Assembly (NCBI RefSeq): GCF_017312405.1
Contig: NZ_BLTG01000075.1
Span: forward strand, 1-48,980
Length of the DNA: 48,980 nt
Reading direction: 5' to 3'
Source of the DNA: Mycobacterium sp. PO1
Lineage (GTDB): Bacteria; Actinomycetota; Actinomycetes; Mycobacteriales; Mycobacteriaceae
The translations under genes were made by a program, and so were the position numbers. Within the stretch, counting starts at the first letter, position 1. Every line of letters starts with the position of its first letter. Of this stretch, positions 24,052-34,689 are shown piece by piece. Below the pieces are notes generated by a model, which was not told where the DNA came from, did not search any database, and saw only the letters and a program-made list of their open reading frames with translations.

Positions 24052-24456
24052 TCAGCGATAGCCGTCGGACTCCGACGCGGCTTCGTTGAGCGAGGCGTCG
24101 GCGTAACCACGGCAGTAGTCCCACGTGACATAGGCGTCGGGCTCGGGATCGTAGGCGGGTTCGTGGGGCCGGACCGTGCCGTCGACGAGCAGCTGCAGCA
24201 GGTTCGCCCGCAGCATGTCCCAGTCGTGGTAGTGGTCCTGCTGGCATTCGTCACAGCAGACCACGAGACCGCGAATTCCCTTGTGCGCGAGCAATGCTTC
24301 ATACACGGCCAGATCGGCCAGATCGGCCTCGACCGCGATCCGCTCCTGCGGATCGAGCGGTTGTCCCGGCTCCAGGGCGTCCAGCGCTGCCGACGGGTCG
24401 CTCGGGTCGTCGGCGAACGGGTCGGGAGGCAGTCCTGGGGGCAGGTGGTCTCGCAC
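24052..24456 (-). CDS. DUF5319-family protein (Rv3412-like)
   Basis: The 134-residue acidic protein includes PQERIAVEADLADLAVYEALL, then a conserved core GIRGLVVCCDECQQDHYHDWDM, LLQLLVDGTVRPHEPAYDPEPDAYVTWDYC and RGYADASLNE. A CCDEC cluster plus histidines and a later cysteine might bind zinc or a cluster. It sits in the place of Rv3412, divergent from guaB2 and convergent with rsdA, as in M. tuberculosis. The function is unknown. ATG 24456 is the first methionine before the conserved part. Confidence 0.9.
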   Translation of the reverse strand: MRDHLPPGLPPDPFADDPSDPSAALDALEPGQPLDPQERIAVEADLADLAVYEALLAHKGIRGLVVCCDECQQDHYHDWDMLRANLLQLLVDGTVRPHEPAYDPEPDAYVTWDYCRGYADASLNEAASESDGYR

Positions 24457-24620
24457 GTTTCCAGACTACGCAGCACCCCTGGGATCGCGCCAGCGCTCCG
24501 GCGGCACGTCGCGGAGGGACTCGCGCAGCAACTTCGGGTGTGACACACGATGCCGATAGGATGTGGTCTTCAGGGCGGGTCTCTCGCCTAGCTGCATCTT
24601 TGTCACTGGAGGCTTCATCT

Positions 24621-26177
<1,557 letters not shown>

Positions 26178-26188
26178 AGGACCTCCGC

Positions 26189-27325
26189 ATGCGCGACATG
26201 GTCGAGATCGGCATGGGCCGCAACGCCCGCCGGACCTACGAGCTCCACGACATCAACATCGTGCCGTCCCGGCGCACCCGGTCGTCGAAGGACGTGTCGA
26301 CGGCGTGGCAGCTCGACGCGTACCGATTCGACATCCCGGTGGTCGCGCACCCCACCGATGCGTTGGTCAGCGTCGAGTTCGCGATCGAACTGGGCCGTCT
26401 CGGCGGGCTGGGGGTGCTCAACGGCGAGGGGCTGATCGGCCGGCACGCCGACGTCGACGCCCGCATCGCCCAGGTCGTCGAGGCCGCCGAGAAGGAGCCC
26501 GACCCGGCCGTCTCGATCCGGCTTTTGCAGCAATTGCACTCGGCGCCTTTGGATCCCGATCTGCTCGGGGCGGCGGTCGCCCGCATCCGCGAGGCCGGGA
26601 TCACCACCGCGGTGCGGGTCAGCCCGCAGAACGCGCGGGCGCTGACCCCAGCGCTGGCCAGCGCAGGGCTGGACCTGCTCGTCATCCAGGGCACGATCAT
26701 CTCCGCCGAGCGCGTGGCCCAGGACGGCGAGCCGCTGAACCTGAAGACGTTCATCTCCGAACTCGACATGCCGGTGGTGGCCGGCGGGGTGCTCGACCAC
26801 CGCACCGCCCTGCATCTGATGCGCACCGGGGCGGCCGGCGTCATCGTCGGCTACGGCTCGACGATGGGGGTGACGACCTCCGACGAGGTGCTGGGCATCA
26901 GCGTGCCCATGGCGACCGCGATCGCCGATGCCGCCGCTGCGCGCCGCGAGTACCTCGACGAGACGGGTGGGCGCTACGTGCACGTGCTCGCCGACGGGGA
27001 CATCCACACCTCCGGCGATCTGGCCAAGGCCATCGCCTGCGGCGCCGACGCCGTGCTACTCGGGACACCGCTGGCCTCGGCGGCCGAGGCGCAGGGCGGG
27101 GGATGGTTCTGGCCCGCCGCGGCCGCGCACCCGTCGCTGCCGCGCGGAGCGCTGCTTCAGGTCGCCGCGGGCGAGCGCCCGTCTCTCGAGCAGGTGCTCA
27201 CCGGCCCGTCGGATGATCCGTTCGGGGCGTTGAACCTGGTCGGCGGCTTGCGCCGGTCGATGGCCAAGGCGGGCTACTGCGACCTCAAGGAGTTCCAGAA
27301 GGTGGGGCTGGCGGTCGGCAGCTGA
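26189..27325 (+). CDS. guaB3: GuaB3, IMPDH-related protein without CBS domains
   Basis: The 378-residue protein begins MRDMVEIGMGRNARRTYELHDINIVPSRRTR. It keeps the IMPDH/GMPR barrel (IPVVAHPTDALVSVEFAIELGRLGGLGVLNGEG; PVVAGGVLDHRTALHLMRTGAAGVIVGYG) but has no CBS insert. Where IMPDH has GPGSICTT it reads GYGSTMGVTT (231-240), so the catalytic cysteine is missing. M. tuberculosis GuaB3 shares this and lacks proven IMPDH activity; a different or regulatory role is possible. It follows guaB2 by 11 bases with GAGGACC as ribosome site. Confidence 0.95.
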   Translation: MRDMVEIGMGRNARRTYELHDINIVPSRRTRSSKDVSTAWQLDAYRFDIPVVAHPTDALVSVEFAIELGRLGGLGVLNGEGLIGRHADVDARIAQVVEAAEKEPDPAVSIRLLQQLHSAPLDPDLLGAAVARIREAGITTAVRVSPQNARALTPALASAGLDLLVIQGTIISAERVAQDGEPLNLKTFISELDMPVVAGGVLDHRTALHLMRTGAAGVIVGYGSTMGVTTSDEVLGISVPMATAIADAAAARREYLDETGGRYVHVLADGDIHTSGDLAKAIACGADAVLLGTPLASAAEAQGGGWFWPAAAAHPSLPRGALLQVAAGERPSLEQVLTGPSDDPFGALNLVGGLRRSMAKAGYCDLKEFQKVGLAVGS

Positions 27326-27371
27326 ATGCGGGCTCGAACGACCCTGCTTTACAAATTAGGCTTCCCTGTCT

Positions 27372-27406
27372 AGAAATCTACCCGTTGGTAGGTCCATACT
27401 GGGCGG
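27372..27406 (+). promoter_or_regulatory. Putative choD promoter/operator
   Basis: CTACC-CGTT-GGTAG forms an inverted repeat at 27378-27391. CATACT at 27395-27400 stands six bases before the choD ATG, the spacing expected for a leaderless transcript. The -35 is weak. Binding of a repressor between the elements is an inference. Confidence 0.35.
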
Positions 27407-29143
27407 ATGCAGCCTGACTACGACGTCGTGATCATCGGTTCCGGATTCGGTGGCAGCGTGACCGCGTTGCGGCTCACCGAGAAGGGCTACCGGGTGCTGG
27501 TGATCGAGGCCGGACGGCGCTACGAGGACGACGACTTCGCCAAGACGTCGTGGAATCTGCGCAAGTTCCTGTGGGCGCCGGCGCTGGGTTGCTTCGGCAT
27601 CCAGCGCATCCACCTGCTGCGCAACGTCATGATCCTGGCCGGCGCCGGCGTCGGCGGCGGGTCGCTGAACTATGCCAACACGCTGTACGTGCCACCGGAG
27701 CCGTTCTTCAACGACCCGCAGTGGAAAGACATCACCGACTGGCGCGGCGAGCTGATGCCCCACTACGACCAGGCCCAGCGGATGCTCGGCGTGGTCACCA
27801 ACCCGACGGTCACCGACGCCGACAAGATCATGCAGCAGGTCGCCGACGACATGGGCGTCGGCGACACCTGGGTGCCGACCCCGGTGGGCGTGTTCTTCGG
27901 CAACGACGGAGAGAAGACGCCCGGCAAGACCGTGCCCGACCCGTACTTCGGCGGGGCAGGTCCGGCGCGCACCGGCTGCATCGAATGCGGATCCTGCATG
28001 ACGGGGTGCCGCTACGGAGCGAAGAACACGCTGCTGAAGAACTACCTCGGCCTGGCCGAGAAAGCCGGCGCCCACGTCCGGGCGATGAGCACCGTCACCG
28101 ACTTCCGCCAGCGCCCCGACGACCTGTGGGAGGTGCGCACCGTGCGCACCGGCAGCAAGCTGCGACGCGGCAAGCGCACCGTGACCGCGACGCACGTGGT
28201 GCTGGCGGCGGGCACCTACGGCACCCAGCGGCTGCTGTTCAAGATGCGCGACACCGGCCGGTTGCCGCAGCTGTCGGACCGTCTCGGGGTGCTGACGCGG
28301 ACCAACTCGGAGTCGATCGTCGGCGCCGGACGCCTCGAGGTCTCCCCGGACATGGATCTGACCCACGGCGTGGCGATCACGTCGTCCATCCATCCCACCG
28401 CCGACACCCATGTCGAACCGTGCCGCTACGGCAAGGGCTCCAATGCGATGGGCCTGCTGCAGACGCTGATGACCGACGGCGCCGGCCCGCTGGGCACCGA
28501 CGTGCCGCGGTGGCGGCAGCTGCTGCAGCTCGCGGCCGCGGATCCGCGGGGAATGCTGCGGATGCTCAACCCGCGCCGGTGGAGCGAGCGCACCGTCATC
28601 GCGCTGGTGATGCAGCATCTCGACAACTCGATCACCACCTTCACCAAGCGCAACCGGTTCGGCATCCGCCGCTACTCGAGCAGACAGGGCCACGGCGAAC
28701 CCAACCCGTCCTGGATCCCGGTCGGCAACGAGGTGACCCGCCGCATCGCCGAGAAGATCGACGGGGTCGCGGGCGGCACGTGGGGGGAGTTGTTCAACAT
28801 CCCGCTCACCGCGCACTTCCTCGGGGGCGCGGCGATCGGTGACAATGCCGACCACGGCGTGATCGACCCGTATCACCGGGTGTACCACTACCCGACGCTG
28901 TCAGTCGTCGACGGTGCGGCCATCTCGGCGAATCTCGGTGTCAACCCGTCACTGTCGATCACCGCCCAGGCCGAACGGGCGGCAGCGTTGTGGCCGAACA
29001 AGGGCGAGCAGGACCTACGGCCCGCGCAGGGGGAGGCGTACCGGCGGCTGACGCCGATCGCCCCCGCGCATCCGGTGGTGCCGGCCGAGGCTCCCGCGGC
29101 GCTGCGCAACCTGCCGATCGAGCCGGTCAGCTCGGCGGGGTAG
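27407..29143 (+). CDS. choD: GMC-family oxidoreductase ChoD (annotated cholesterol oxidase)
   Basis: The 578-residue protein is the same length as M. tuberculosis ChoD. The FAD site is VVIIGSGFGGSVTALRLTEKGYRVLVIEAG at the N-terminus; GAGVGGGSLNYANT follows. A four-cysteine stretch (CIECGSCMTGCRYGAKN) near residue 190 is usual for this clade. The C-terminal FAD-contact region is LSVVDGAAISANLGVNPSLSITAQAERAA. ChoD is named a cholesterol oxidase, although its true role in sterol degradation is debated and other sterol-like substrates are possible. It follows guaB3 on the same strand, as in other mycobacteria. The 3' end overlaps the convergent SAM-fold gene by 17 bases if that gene's frameshift is corrected. 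Confidence 0.95.
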   Translation: MQPDYDVVIIGSGFGGSVTALRLTEKGYRVLVIEAGRRYEDDDFAKTSWNLRKFLWAPALGCFGIQRIHLLRNVMILAGAGVGGGSLNYANTLYVPPEPFFNDPQWKDITDWRGELMPHYDQAQRMLGVVTNPTVTDADKIMQQVADDMGVGDTWVPTPVGVFFGNDGEKTPGKTVPDPYFGGAGPARTGCIECGSCMTGCRYGAKNTLLKNYLGLAEKAGAHVRAMSTVTDFRQRPDDLWEVRTVRTGSKLRRGKRTVTATHVVLAAGTYGTQRLLFKMRDTGRLPQLSDRLGVLTRTNSESIVGAGRLEVSPDMDLTHGVAITSSIHPTADTHVEPCRYGKGSNAMGLLQTLMTDGAGPLGTDVPRWRQLLQLAAADPRGMLRMLNPRRWSERTVIALVMQHLDNSITTFTKRNRFGIRRYSSRQGHGEPNPSWIPVGNEVTRRIAEKIDGVAGGTWGELFNIPLTAHFLGGAAIGDNADHGVIDPYHRVYHYPTLSVVDGAAISANLGVNPSLSITAQAERAAALWPNKGEQDLRPAQGEAYRRLTPIAPAHPVVPAEAPAALRNLPIEPVSSAG

Positions 29144-29860
29144 CGTCCGGCTGGCTGGCGAGGTAAACCGTTGCGCCGGAGCGGCCTCCGGTGAGTGGAT
29201 TGGGGAACCAGATCCGCCACGCGTCCACGTCGGCGAACACCTCTTCGAGCATCGAGCAGAATTCGTCGTCCGGGCGTCGTCGGACCACATGGCGAAAGTC
29301 GCGTTGGCAGCCATGAGGGTCAATGCGGCCCGCAGACCGTCGGGCGAGTAGAACCAGCCGTGGGAGTCGTCGAGCAGGTGGCGGGGCGAATGGTCGATGT
29401 CCAGCAGGATCGCGTCATAGCGGCGTCCCGGGGCGGCGGGGTCGAAGCCCGACCCGTCGGCCAGGACGGAGAAGAAGTTCGCGCACCGCATGCCCACCCG
29501 GCCATCGGTGCGCAACGCCGAAGTGTCCGGCAGCAGGCCCCGTTCGTGCCATTCGATGACCGACTGCGAGTACTCGACCACCGTGAGAGATCGAATGCGA
29601 TCGCATTGCAACGCTTCCCAAGCGGTATAGCCGAGGCCTAGCCCGCCTACCAGGACGTCGAGTTCCGCGCCCGGCGTTCGTGCGAGTCCGAGCCGAGCCA
29701 ACTCGCGCTCGGCGACAGTGAACAGGCTCGACATCAAGTACTCGTCGTCGAGCTTCACCTCGTAGACGTCCGAGCGCACAGTCAGGTCGAAGCGGCGGCG
29801 CAGGCTGAGCACACCCATCGGCGTCTGCTGCCAACCCAGTTCCTCGAACCGCGCGCTCAT
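29127..29860 (-). pseudogene. Spermidine-synthase-like SAM-fold protein, frameshifted near the 3' end
   Basis: The ATG at 29860 overlaps the stop of the kinase gene (ATGA). The frame encodes a Rossmann methyltransferase-like core: LDVLVGGLGLGYTAWEALQ, LTVVEYSQSVIEWHERGLL, RYDAILLDIDHSPRHLL. After AMWSDDA the annotated frame becomes Arg/Ser-rich nonsense running into choD to 29015. In the neighbouring frame it continues sensibly as PDDEFCSMLEEVFADVDAW to a stop at 29127-29129. One base is missing in the short G run at 29272-29274 (plus strand). This is either a real mutation or a sequencing error; with the base restored the gene would be whole, about 245 residues. Substrate unknown. Confidence 0.75.
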
Positions 29861-32094
29861 CGGCTCGACGATAGCCGGATCAGGCACCAGAGTGCGCCGG
29901 CGGATGCCACCACATCGGCACAGCTCAGCTCCTCTGGCAGCGAACGCAGTTCCGCAGCGGTGTCGACGACGATGCTGATCTCCACGTTGTCCTCAACGGC
30001 GGTGACCACCAGTCGGGCATCGCTCACTGCGTGTGACAACACCTGCGCGACCGGTGTGAGCAGGGCATCGAGGTGGGCGCCGTCGAGTTCCGGCAACACA
30101 CCGGTGACGTCGGTGACCACGTCGACTCCGCGGACCTCGGCTGTGTCGATCACCAGCCTGATCCGCTGCATCAGAACATGGTCGAAGGTTGCGGCCTGAT
30201 CGAACAGCGCGCGTAGGCGCCGGCATTCCGCCCGCGCTCGGGATTGGATGTCGGTATCCACGCCCGCGCCGCGGGCCAGCGTGCTCAACAGCGGCACCAC
30301 GTTGTCGACGATCGTGGCGTAGCGGCGGTGGTATTCGTCCCGCAGCGCGGTGGTGACGCGGTCGCGGGTGACGAGTCGCTGGTGTTCCTGTGTCTCTCCG
30401 GCGATGTCGAGAGCGGCATCGCGCATCAGCCCGTTGAAGATCAGGGCGAACAACTGCACCGCGAGGATGCTGGCCGTGCCCAGTCCGATGTTGACCAGCG
30501 TCTCCGCGGTGGGGGCCCGCGTCAGCGTGACCGCGCTGCCCACGAGCCAGTAGCCGGCGAGGACGGCGACTCCGGCCCGGGTGGGCAATGTCAGCGCCAG
30601 CGGCAGAAGGCACCAGCCGATCGCATTCTGCGCCCAGTGTGCGTAGCCCAGCAGCAGCTCCGGCGGAAGCAGCATCGGCTGCGCCACCGCGACGAACAGC
30701 AAGCACGCCGCAGCCGGCCGTGCGTAACCCCAGCGATTTCCCAGGATTCCCGGTAGCGCGGCGAGTCCGGCGCAGGCGGCGAGGATCCCCAGCGCCGTCT
30801 GCAGATCGGGGTGGGTCGCGACCGCGACCGCGGGCGGCACCGAGATCGCGAGGTTCGCCAGCGCGTACCCGATGAGCGCCAGCGCATACCTGGTCCGGGT
30901 GCGATCGACCAGACCGTCGGGATCCGGTGCTGTCACGGGTGATTCCGCTGGGGCCCAACGTAACTCGATCCTGGTTCCGGCCCCGGGGGTGGATTCGATG
31001 CGGGCGTGACCGCCCGCGCGGCGCATCCGGCCCACGATGGAGTCGTCCAGTCCGTGTCCCCGGCGGGGCTGGGCGGGGTCGAACCCCACCCCGTCGTCGG
31101 TGAGCAGCACGGCGTGGTCGGTGACGGTGACATCGAGCGCGTCGGCGCGCGCGTGGCGGTCGGCATTGGTCATCACCTCTCGCGCGGCGGCGATGACGGG
31201 CTGGGCTGACTCGCCCGGCATCCACAGGTCCTCCCGACCGGCGAAGCGCACGGGCGTGCGCAGGTGGGCGGCGCACTGCCGCAGCGCCGACACCAGGTCG
31301 ATTCGCGGCGGAGGGGCGACCCAGGCCCCGTTGTGCAAGAGGTCGAGGTCGCGGCGCGCCTGGGCGGCCAGGCGTTCGGCGTCGACGGCGGTGCCCTGAC
31401 CGACGACGAGCAGTGTCGACGCCGCGGTGTCGTGCAGCAGGGCAAGCTGTTCGTGCTCGTAGTGGCGCAGCGCGTCGCTGACGCGCCGGGTGACTTCGGC
31501 GTCGTGGCGTTGGCGGCGGGCCCGGTCGACGGCGTCGGCCACGCGCAGCAGCATCAGCCGGATGACCGACGCGGTGGTGCATTGGACGGCGAAGTAGTAG
31601 ATCGCGGTGACCGACGCGACGTTCTCCCAACCGACCGCTCCGGAGGCGCCGAAAGCGTAGGCAGCCGCGATGCCGAGGGTCATCGGGATGCTGGCCCGCA
31701 TCGGCACCGAGACCGAGATGCTGACCACCGCCGTGCCGGCAATCGCCTGGGGTGCGGTGTTGCCGACGAAGAAGTCCGGCTCGGGCACCAGCGCGGGGAT
31801 GGCCAGGCAGACCGCGAGGACGAGCAGGTAGTCCACCGCCAGCAGGGCGGGCCGATGCGAGCGGGTACCCAGCCGGTACACCGACCAGGCGGCGAGGAGC
31901 ACGAGTAGGGCCTTGCCGGCGGGGTGCGCGAGGGATGCCGGGTCGGCGAGGGCGACGAGCACCGCGATCGAGTTGACGGTGTGACGCATGAGCAGGCCGA
32001 CGGTGGCAGCGCGCGTCATGAGTTCACGGCGGGACGCCTCGCCCATGCGGTCGCCACCGTGTCCGGCCATGCGATCCCCCATGCGTTCACCCAT
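29857..32094 (-). CDS. Double-module membrane sensor kinase, NarL-type, with a degenerate second half
   Basis: Half one: about five transmembrane helices, then a dimerisation helix with histidine in LALLHDTAASTLLVV and an ATPase region (AAREVMTNADRHARADAL, LLTDDGVGFDPAQPRRGHGLDD, GTRIELRW). This is the HisKA_3/NarL-type pattern. Half two: another set of five or six transmembrane helices (YALALIGYALANLAISV and following), then a helical part with EYHRRYATIVDNVVPLL and a C-terminal ATPase-like fold without recognisable G boxes, ending ALWCLIRLSSSR. The whole looks like a kinase fused to a decayed duplicate. ATG 32094 is a compromise; GTG 32103 and TTG 32145 are alternatives. It is divergent from a LuxR-type response regulator, its probable partner. 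Confidence 0.82.
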   Translation of the reverse strand: MGERMGDRMAGHGGDRMGEASRRELMTRAATVGLLMRHTVNSIAVLVALADPASLAHPAGKALLVLLAAWSVYRLGTRSHRPALLAVDYLLVLAVCLAIPALVPEPDFFVGNTAPQAIAGTAVVSISVSVPMRASIPMTLGIAAAYAFGASGAVGWENVASVTAIYYFAVQCTTASVIRLMLLRVADAVDRARRQRHDAEVTRRVSDALRHYEHEQLALLHDTAASTLLVVGQGTAVDAERLAAQARRDLDLLHNGAWVAPPPRIDLVSALRQCAAHLRTPVRFAGREDLWMPGESAQPVIAAAREVMTNADRHARADALDVTVTDHAVLLTDDGVGFDPAQPRRGHGLDDSIVGRMRRAGGHARIESTPGAGTRIELRWAPAESPVTAPDPDGLVDRTRTRYALALIGYALANLAISVPPAVAVATHPDLQTALGILAACAGLAALPGILGNRWGYARPAAACLLFVAVAQPMLLPPELLLGYAHWAQNAIGWCLLPLALTLPTRAGVAVLAGYWLVGSAVTLTRAPTAETLVNIGLGTASILAVQLFALIFNGLMRDAALDIAGETQEHQRLVTRDRVTTALRDEYHRRYATIVDNVVPLLSTLARGAGVDTDIQSRARAECRRLRALFDQAATFDHVLMQRIRLVIDTAEVRGVDVVTDVTGVLPELDGAHLDALLTPVAQVLSHAVSDARLVVTAVEDNVEISIVVDTAAELRSLPEELSCADVVASAGALWCLIRLSSSR

Positions 32095-32287
32095 TGTCGC
32101 CACGGCCCTCCCCAGCCAAGCCAGCAGGTCGGTCGAACGTATCAATTCGCTGCGTGGACTGTTCTCGAGCGGGTATCTCGCTAACTTCCGGCGCGTTCCT
32201 GTCGCGTCGCGTCGGTGGCCTGGGATTAAATACCGGGCAGGGGCAAACAGATTTTATTCTGTGTTCAGTCGGGGGGTGTGACGGGGG

Positions 32288-32965
32288 ATGGCCCGCGAGG
32301 GGGACGCGCGGACGCCGGTGCGGATCGCGATCATCGATGATCACGACGTCGTGCACGCGGGGATACAGGCGTGGTGTGGGGAGGCGGAGCCGCCGATCGA
32401 ACTCGCGGCGAGTTTTCTGCAGCCGGCCGAGTACTTCGCCGCCTACACCGAGCCGGCCCGCGACATCGACGTGGTGCTGCTGGACCTGCAGATCGAGGGC
32501 CACCGGCCCGACTTCGACACGCTGCGCCGACTCGCCGACGGTGAGCAGCGCGTCATCATCTACTCACACATCAACACCGACGAGGTGATCCTGCGCTGCC
32601 TGGAGTTGGGCGCGGTCACCTATCTGGTGAAGTCCGAGGGCAAACGCCACCTCATCGAGGCGATCCATTCCGCGCACACCGCGACGCCGTATGTCGGGCC
32701 GCGGATGGGCAAGGCGATGCTCAACGACGGCACCGTCGGCAGGATCAAGCTCTCCGAGCGGGAGAAGCAGGTGCTCATCGCCTGGTTTCAGACCGAGAGC
32801 AAGGATCTGGTCGCCAAGAGGTTGTTCATCGCCCCGACCACGGTTCGTACGCACCTGCAGCGGGCGCGGGCCAAGTACGCCGCGGCGGGCCGGCCGGCGT
32901 CGACGAAGTCGGCGTTGTTGGCGCGTGCGATCGAGGACGGCATCTTGAGCCTGAAGGATCTGTAG
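32288..32965 (+). CDS. NarL/LuxR-type response regulator
   Basis: The 225-residue protein has a receiver (VRIAIIDDHDVVHAGIQAWC, phospho-acceptor D66 in DVVLLDLQIEG, lysine in VTYLVKSEGK). The C-terminal helix-turn-helix reads KLSEREKQVLIAWFQTESKDLVAKRLFIAPTTVRTHLQRARAKYAAAG. It is divergent from the double-module NarL-type kinase, with a spacer of about 190 bases, so the two form a two-component pair. A ribosome site is poor (GGGGG close to the ATG). Targets are unknown; the spermidine-synthase-like gene downstream of the kinase may belong to the same pathway. Confidence 0.92.
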   Translation: MAREGDARTPVRIAIIDDHDVVHAGIQAWCGEAEPPIELAASFLQPAEYFAAYTEPARDIDVVLLDLQIEGHRPDFDTLRRLADGEQRVIIYSHINTDEVILRCLELGAVTYLVKSEGKRHLIEAIHSAHTATPYVGPRMGKAMLNDGTVGRIKLSEREKQVLIAWFQTESKDLVAKRLFIAPTTVRTHLQRARAKYAAAGRPASTKSALLARAIEDGILSLKDL

Positions 32966-33114
32966 CGATTTCGGTCGTTCGGGTGACAGACCCGCCCAGC
33001 CCACGCGGGATAGCGTGGGCGTGCTCATGAGCGAGGGGGGATCGCCGGTGGCGCCGACTGCATCGGGGGGACGGTCGGCGCGCCGGCGATCGCCGTGGTG
33101 GACACCCTGCCCAC

Positions 33115-33127
33115 TAAGCTGACCGGG
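33115..33127 (+). promoter_or_regulatory. Probable -10 element of a leaderless guaA transcript
   Basis: TAAGCT at 33115-33120 stands six bases before the GTG start of guaA. This is the spacing of leaderless mycobacterial mRNAs, and no ribosome site is present. A good -35 is not visible. Confidence 0.5.
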
Positions 33128-34686
33128 TGGAGTCAGCAGCCCCCCGCCCCGTGTTGGTCGTCGACTTCGGCGCGCAGTACGCACAGCTGATCGCTCGTCG
33201 CGTCCGGGAGGCGCGGGTGTACTCGGAGGTCATCCCGCACACCGCCAGCGTCGAGGAGATCAAGGCCCGGGACCCGCGCGCCGTGGTGCTGTCCGGCGGA
33301 CCGGCCAGTGTCTACGCCGAAGGTGCCCCGCAGCTGGACCCCAAGCTCTTCGACCTCGACGTGCCGGTGTTCGGCATCTGCTACGGCTTCCAGGCCATGG
33401 CCCAGGCCCTCGGTGGCACCGTGGCGCACACCGGCACCAGTGAGTACGGTCGCACCGACCTGAAAGTGACTGGCGGTCAACTGCATTCCGATCTGCCGGA
33501 AACCCAGCCGGTGTGGATGAGCCACGGTGACGCCGTCACCGCAGCACCGGCCGGGTTCGACGTGGTGGCCACCAGCGCTGGGGCACCCGTGGCGGCGTTC
33601 GAGGACCGGGCGCGGGGCTTCGCCGGTGTGCAGTACCACCCCGAGGTCATGCACAGCCCGCACGGTCAACAGGTGCTCAGCCGCTTCCTGCACGAGTTCG
33701 CCGGCATCGACGCGGTGTGGACACCGGCCAACATCGCCGACGCGTTGGTCGAGCAGGTGCGGGCACAGATCGGTGACGGTCGGGCGATCTGCGGCCTGTC
33801 CGGTGGCGTCGACTCCGCGGTGGCGGCCGCGCTCGTGCAGCGGGCCATCGGGGACCGGTTGACCTGTGTGTTCGTCGATCACGGCCTGCTTCGTTCGGGC
33901 GAGCGGGCGCAGGTGCAGCGTGACTTCGTCGCGGCGACGGGCGCCAACCTGGTGACCGTGGACGTCGCCGACCGCTTCCTCGAGGCGTTGACCGGCGTGC
34001 TGAACCCGGAGGGCAAGCGCAAGATCATCGGCCGCGAGTTCATCCGCGCGTTCGAGGGTGCGGTGCGTGATGCGCTGGGTGCCGCGGACGGTGAGATCGA
34101 GTTCCTCGTGCAGGGCACGTTGTATCCCGACGTGGTGGAGTCCGGCGGCGGATCGGGAACCGCGAACATCAAGAGCCACCACAACGTCGGTGGTCTGCCC
34201 GGTGACCTGAAGTTCACGTTGGTCGAACCGCTGCGGCTGTTGTTCAAGGACGAGGTGCGCGCCGTCGGCCGCGAGCTGGGGCTGCCCGAGGACATCGTTG
34301 CGCGGCAACCGTTCCCGGGTCCCGGCCTGGGCATCCGCATCGTCGGCGAGGTGACGGCCGAGCGCCTGGACACGTTGCGCCGCGCCGACGCCATCGCCCG
34401 CGAGGAGCTGACGTCGGCCGGCCTGGATCGCCAGATCTGGCAGTGCCCGGTGGTGCTGCTCGGCGATGTCCGCTCGGTCGGCGTGCAGGGTGACGGCCGC
34501 ACCTACGGTCACCCGATCGTGCTGCGGCCGGTGTCCAGCGAGGACGCGATGACCGCGGACTGGACCCGGGTGCCCTACGAGGTGCTGGAGCGCATCTCGA
34601 CCCGGATCACCAACGAGGTCCGCGAGGTCAACCGGGTGGTGCTCGACATCACCAGCAAGCCGCCGGGCACCATCGAGTGGGAGTAG
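33127..34686 (+). CDS. guaA: GMP synthase (glutamine-hydrolysing)
   Basis: The 519-residue enzyme aminates XMP to GMP with glutamine and ATP. The glutamine amidotransferase domain has VLVVDFGAQYAQLIARRVRE, the nucleophile C85 in GICYGFQAMA, and the His-Glu pair in GVQYHPEV. The ATP-pyrophosphatase P-loop is CGLSGGVDSAVAAALV, and the dimerisation domain ends with VVLDITSKPPGTIEWE. It completes the guanine pathway begun by guaB2. A GTG start follows a -10-like hexamer by six bases, so the mRNA is probably leaderless. It converges with the MerR gene, three bases apart. Confidence 0.97.
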   Translation: MESAAPRPVLVVDFGAQYAQLIARRVREARVYSEVIPHTASVEEIKARDPRAVVLSGGPASVYAEGAPQLDPKLFDLDVPVFGICYGFQAMAQALGGTVAHTGTSEYGRTDLKVTGGQLHSDLPETQPVWMSHGDAVTAAPAGFDVVATSAGAPVAAFEDRARGFAGVQYHPEVMHSPHGQQVLSRFLHEFAGIDAVWTPANIADALVEQVRAQIGDGRAICGLSGGVDSAVAAALVQRAIGDRLTCVFVDHGLLRSGERAQVQRDFVAATGANLVTVDVADRFLEALTGVLNPEGKRKIIGREFIRAFEGAVRDALGAADGEIEFLVQGTLYPDVVESGGGSGTANIKSHHNVGGLPGDLKFTLVEPLRLLFKDEVRAVGRELGLPEDIVARQPFPGPGLGIRIVGEVTAERLDTLRRADAIAREELTSAGLDRQIWQCPVVLLGDVRSVGVQGDGRTYGHPIVLRPVSSEDAMTADWTRVPYEVLERISTRITNEVREVNRVVLDITSKPPGTIEWE

Positions 34687-34689
34687 CGC

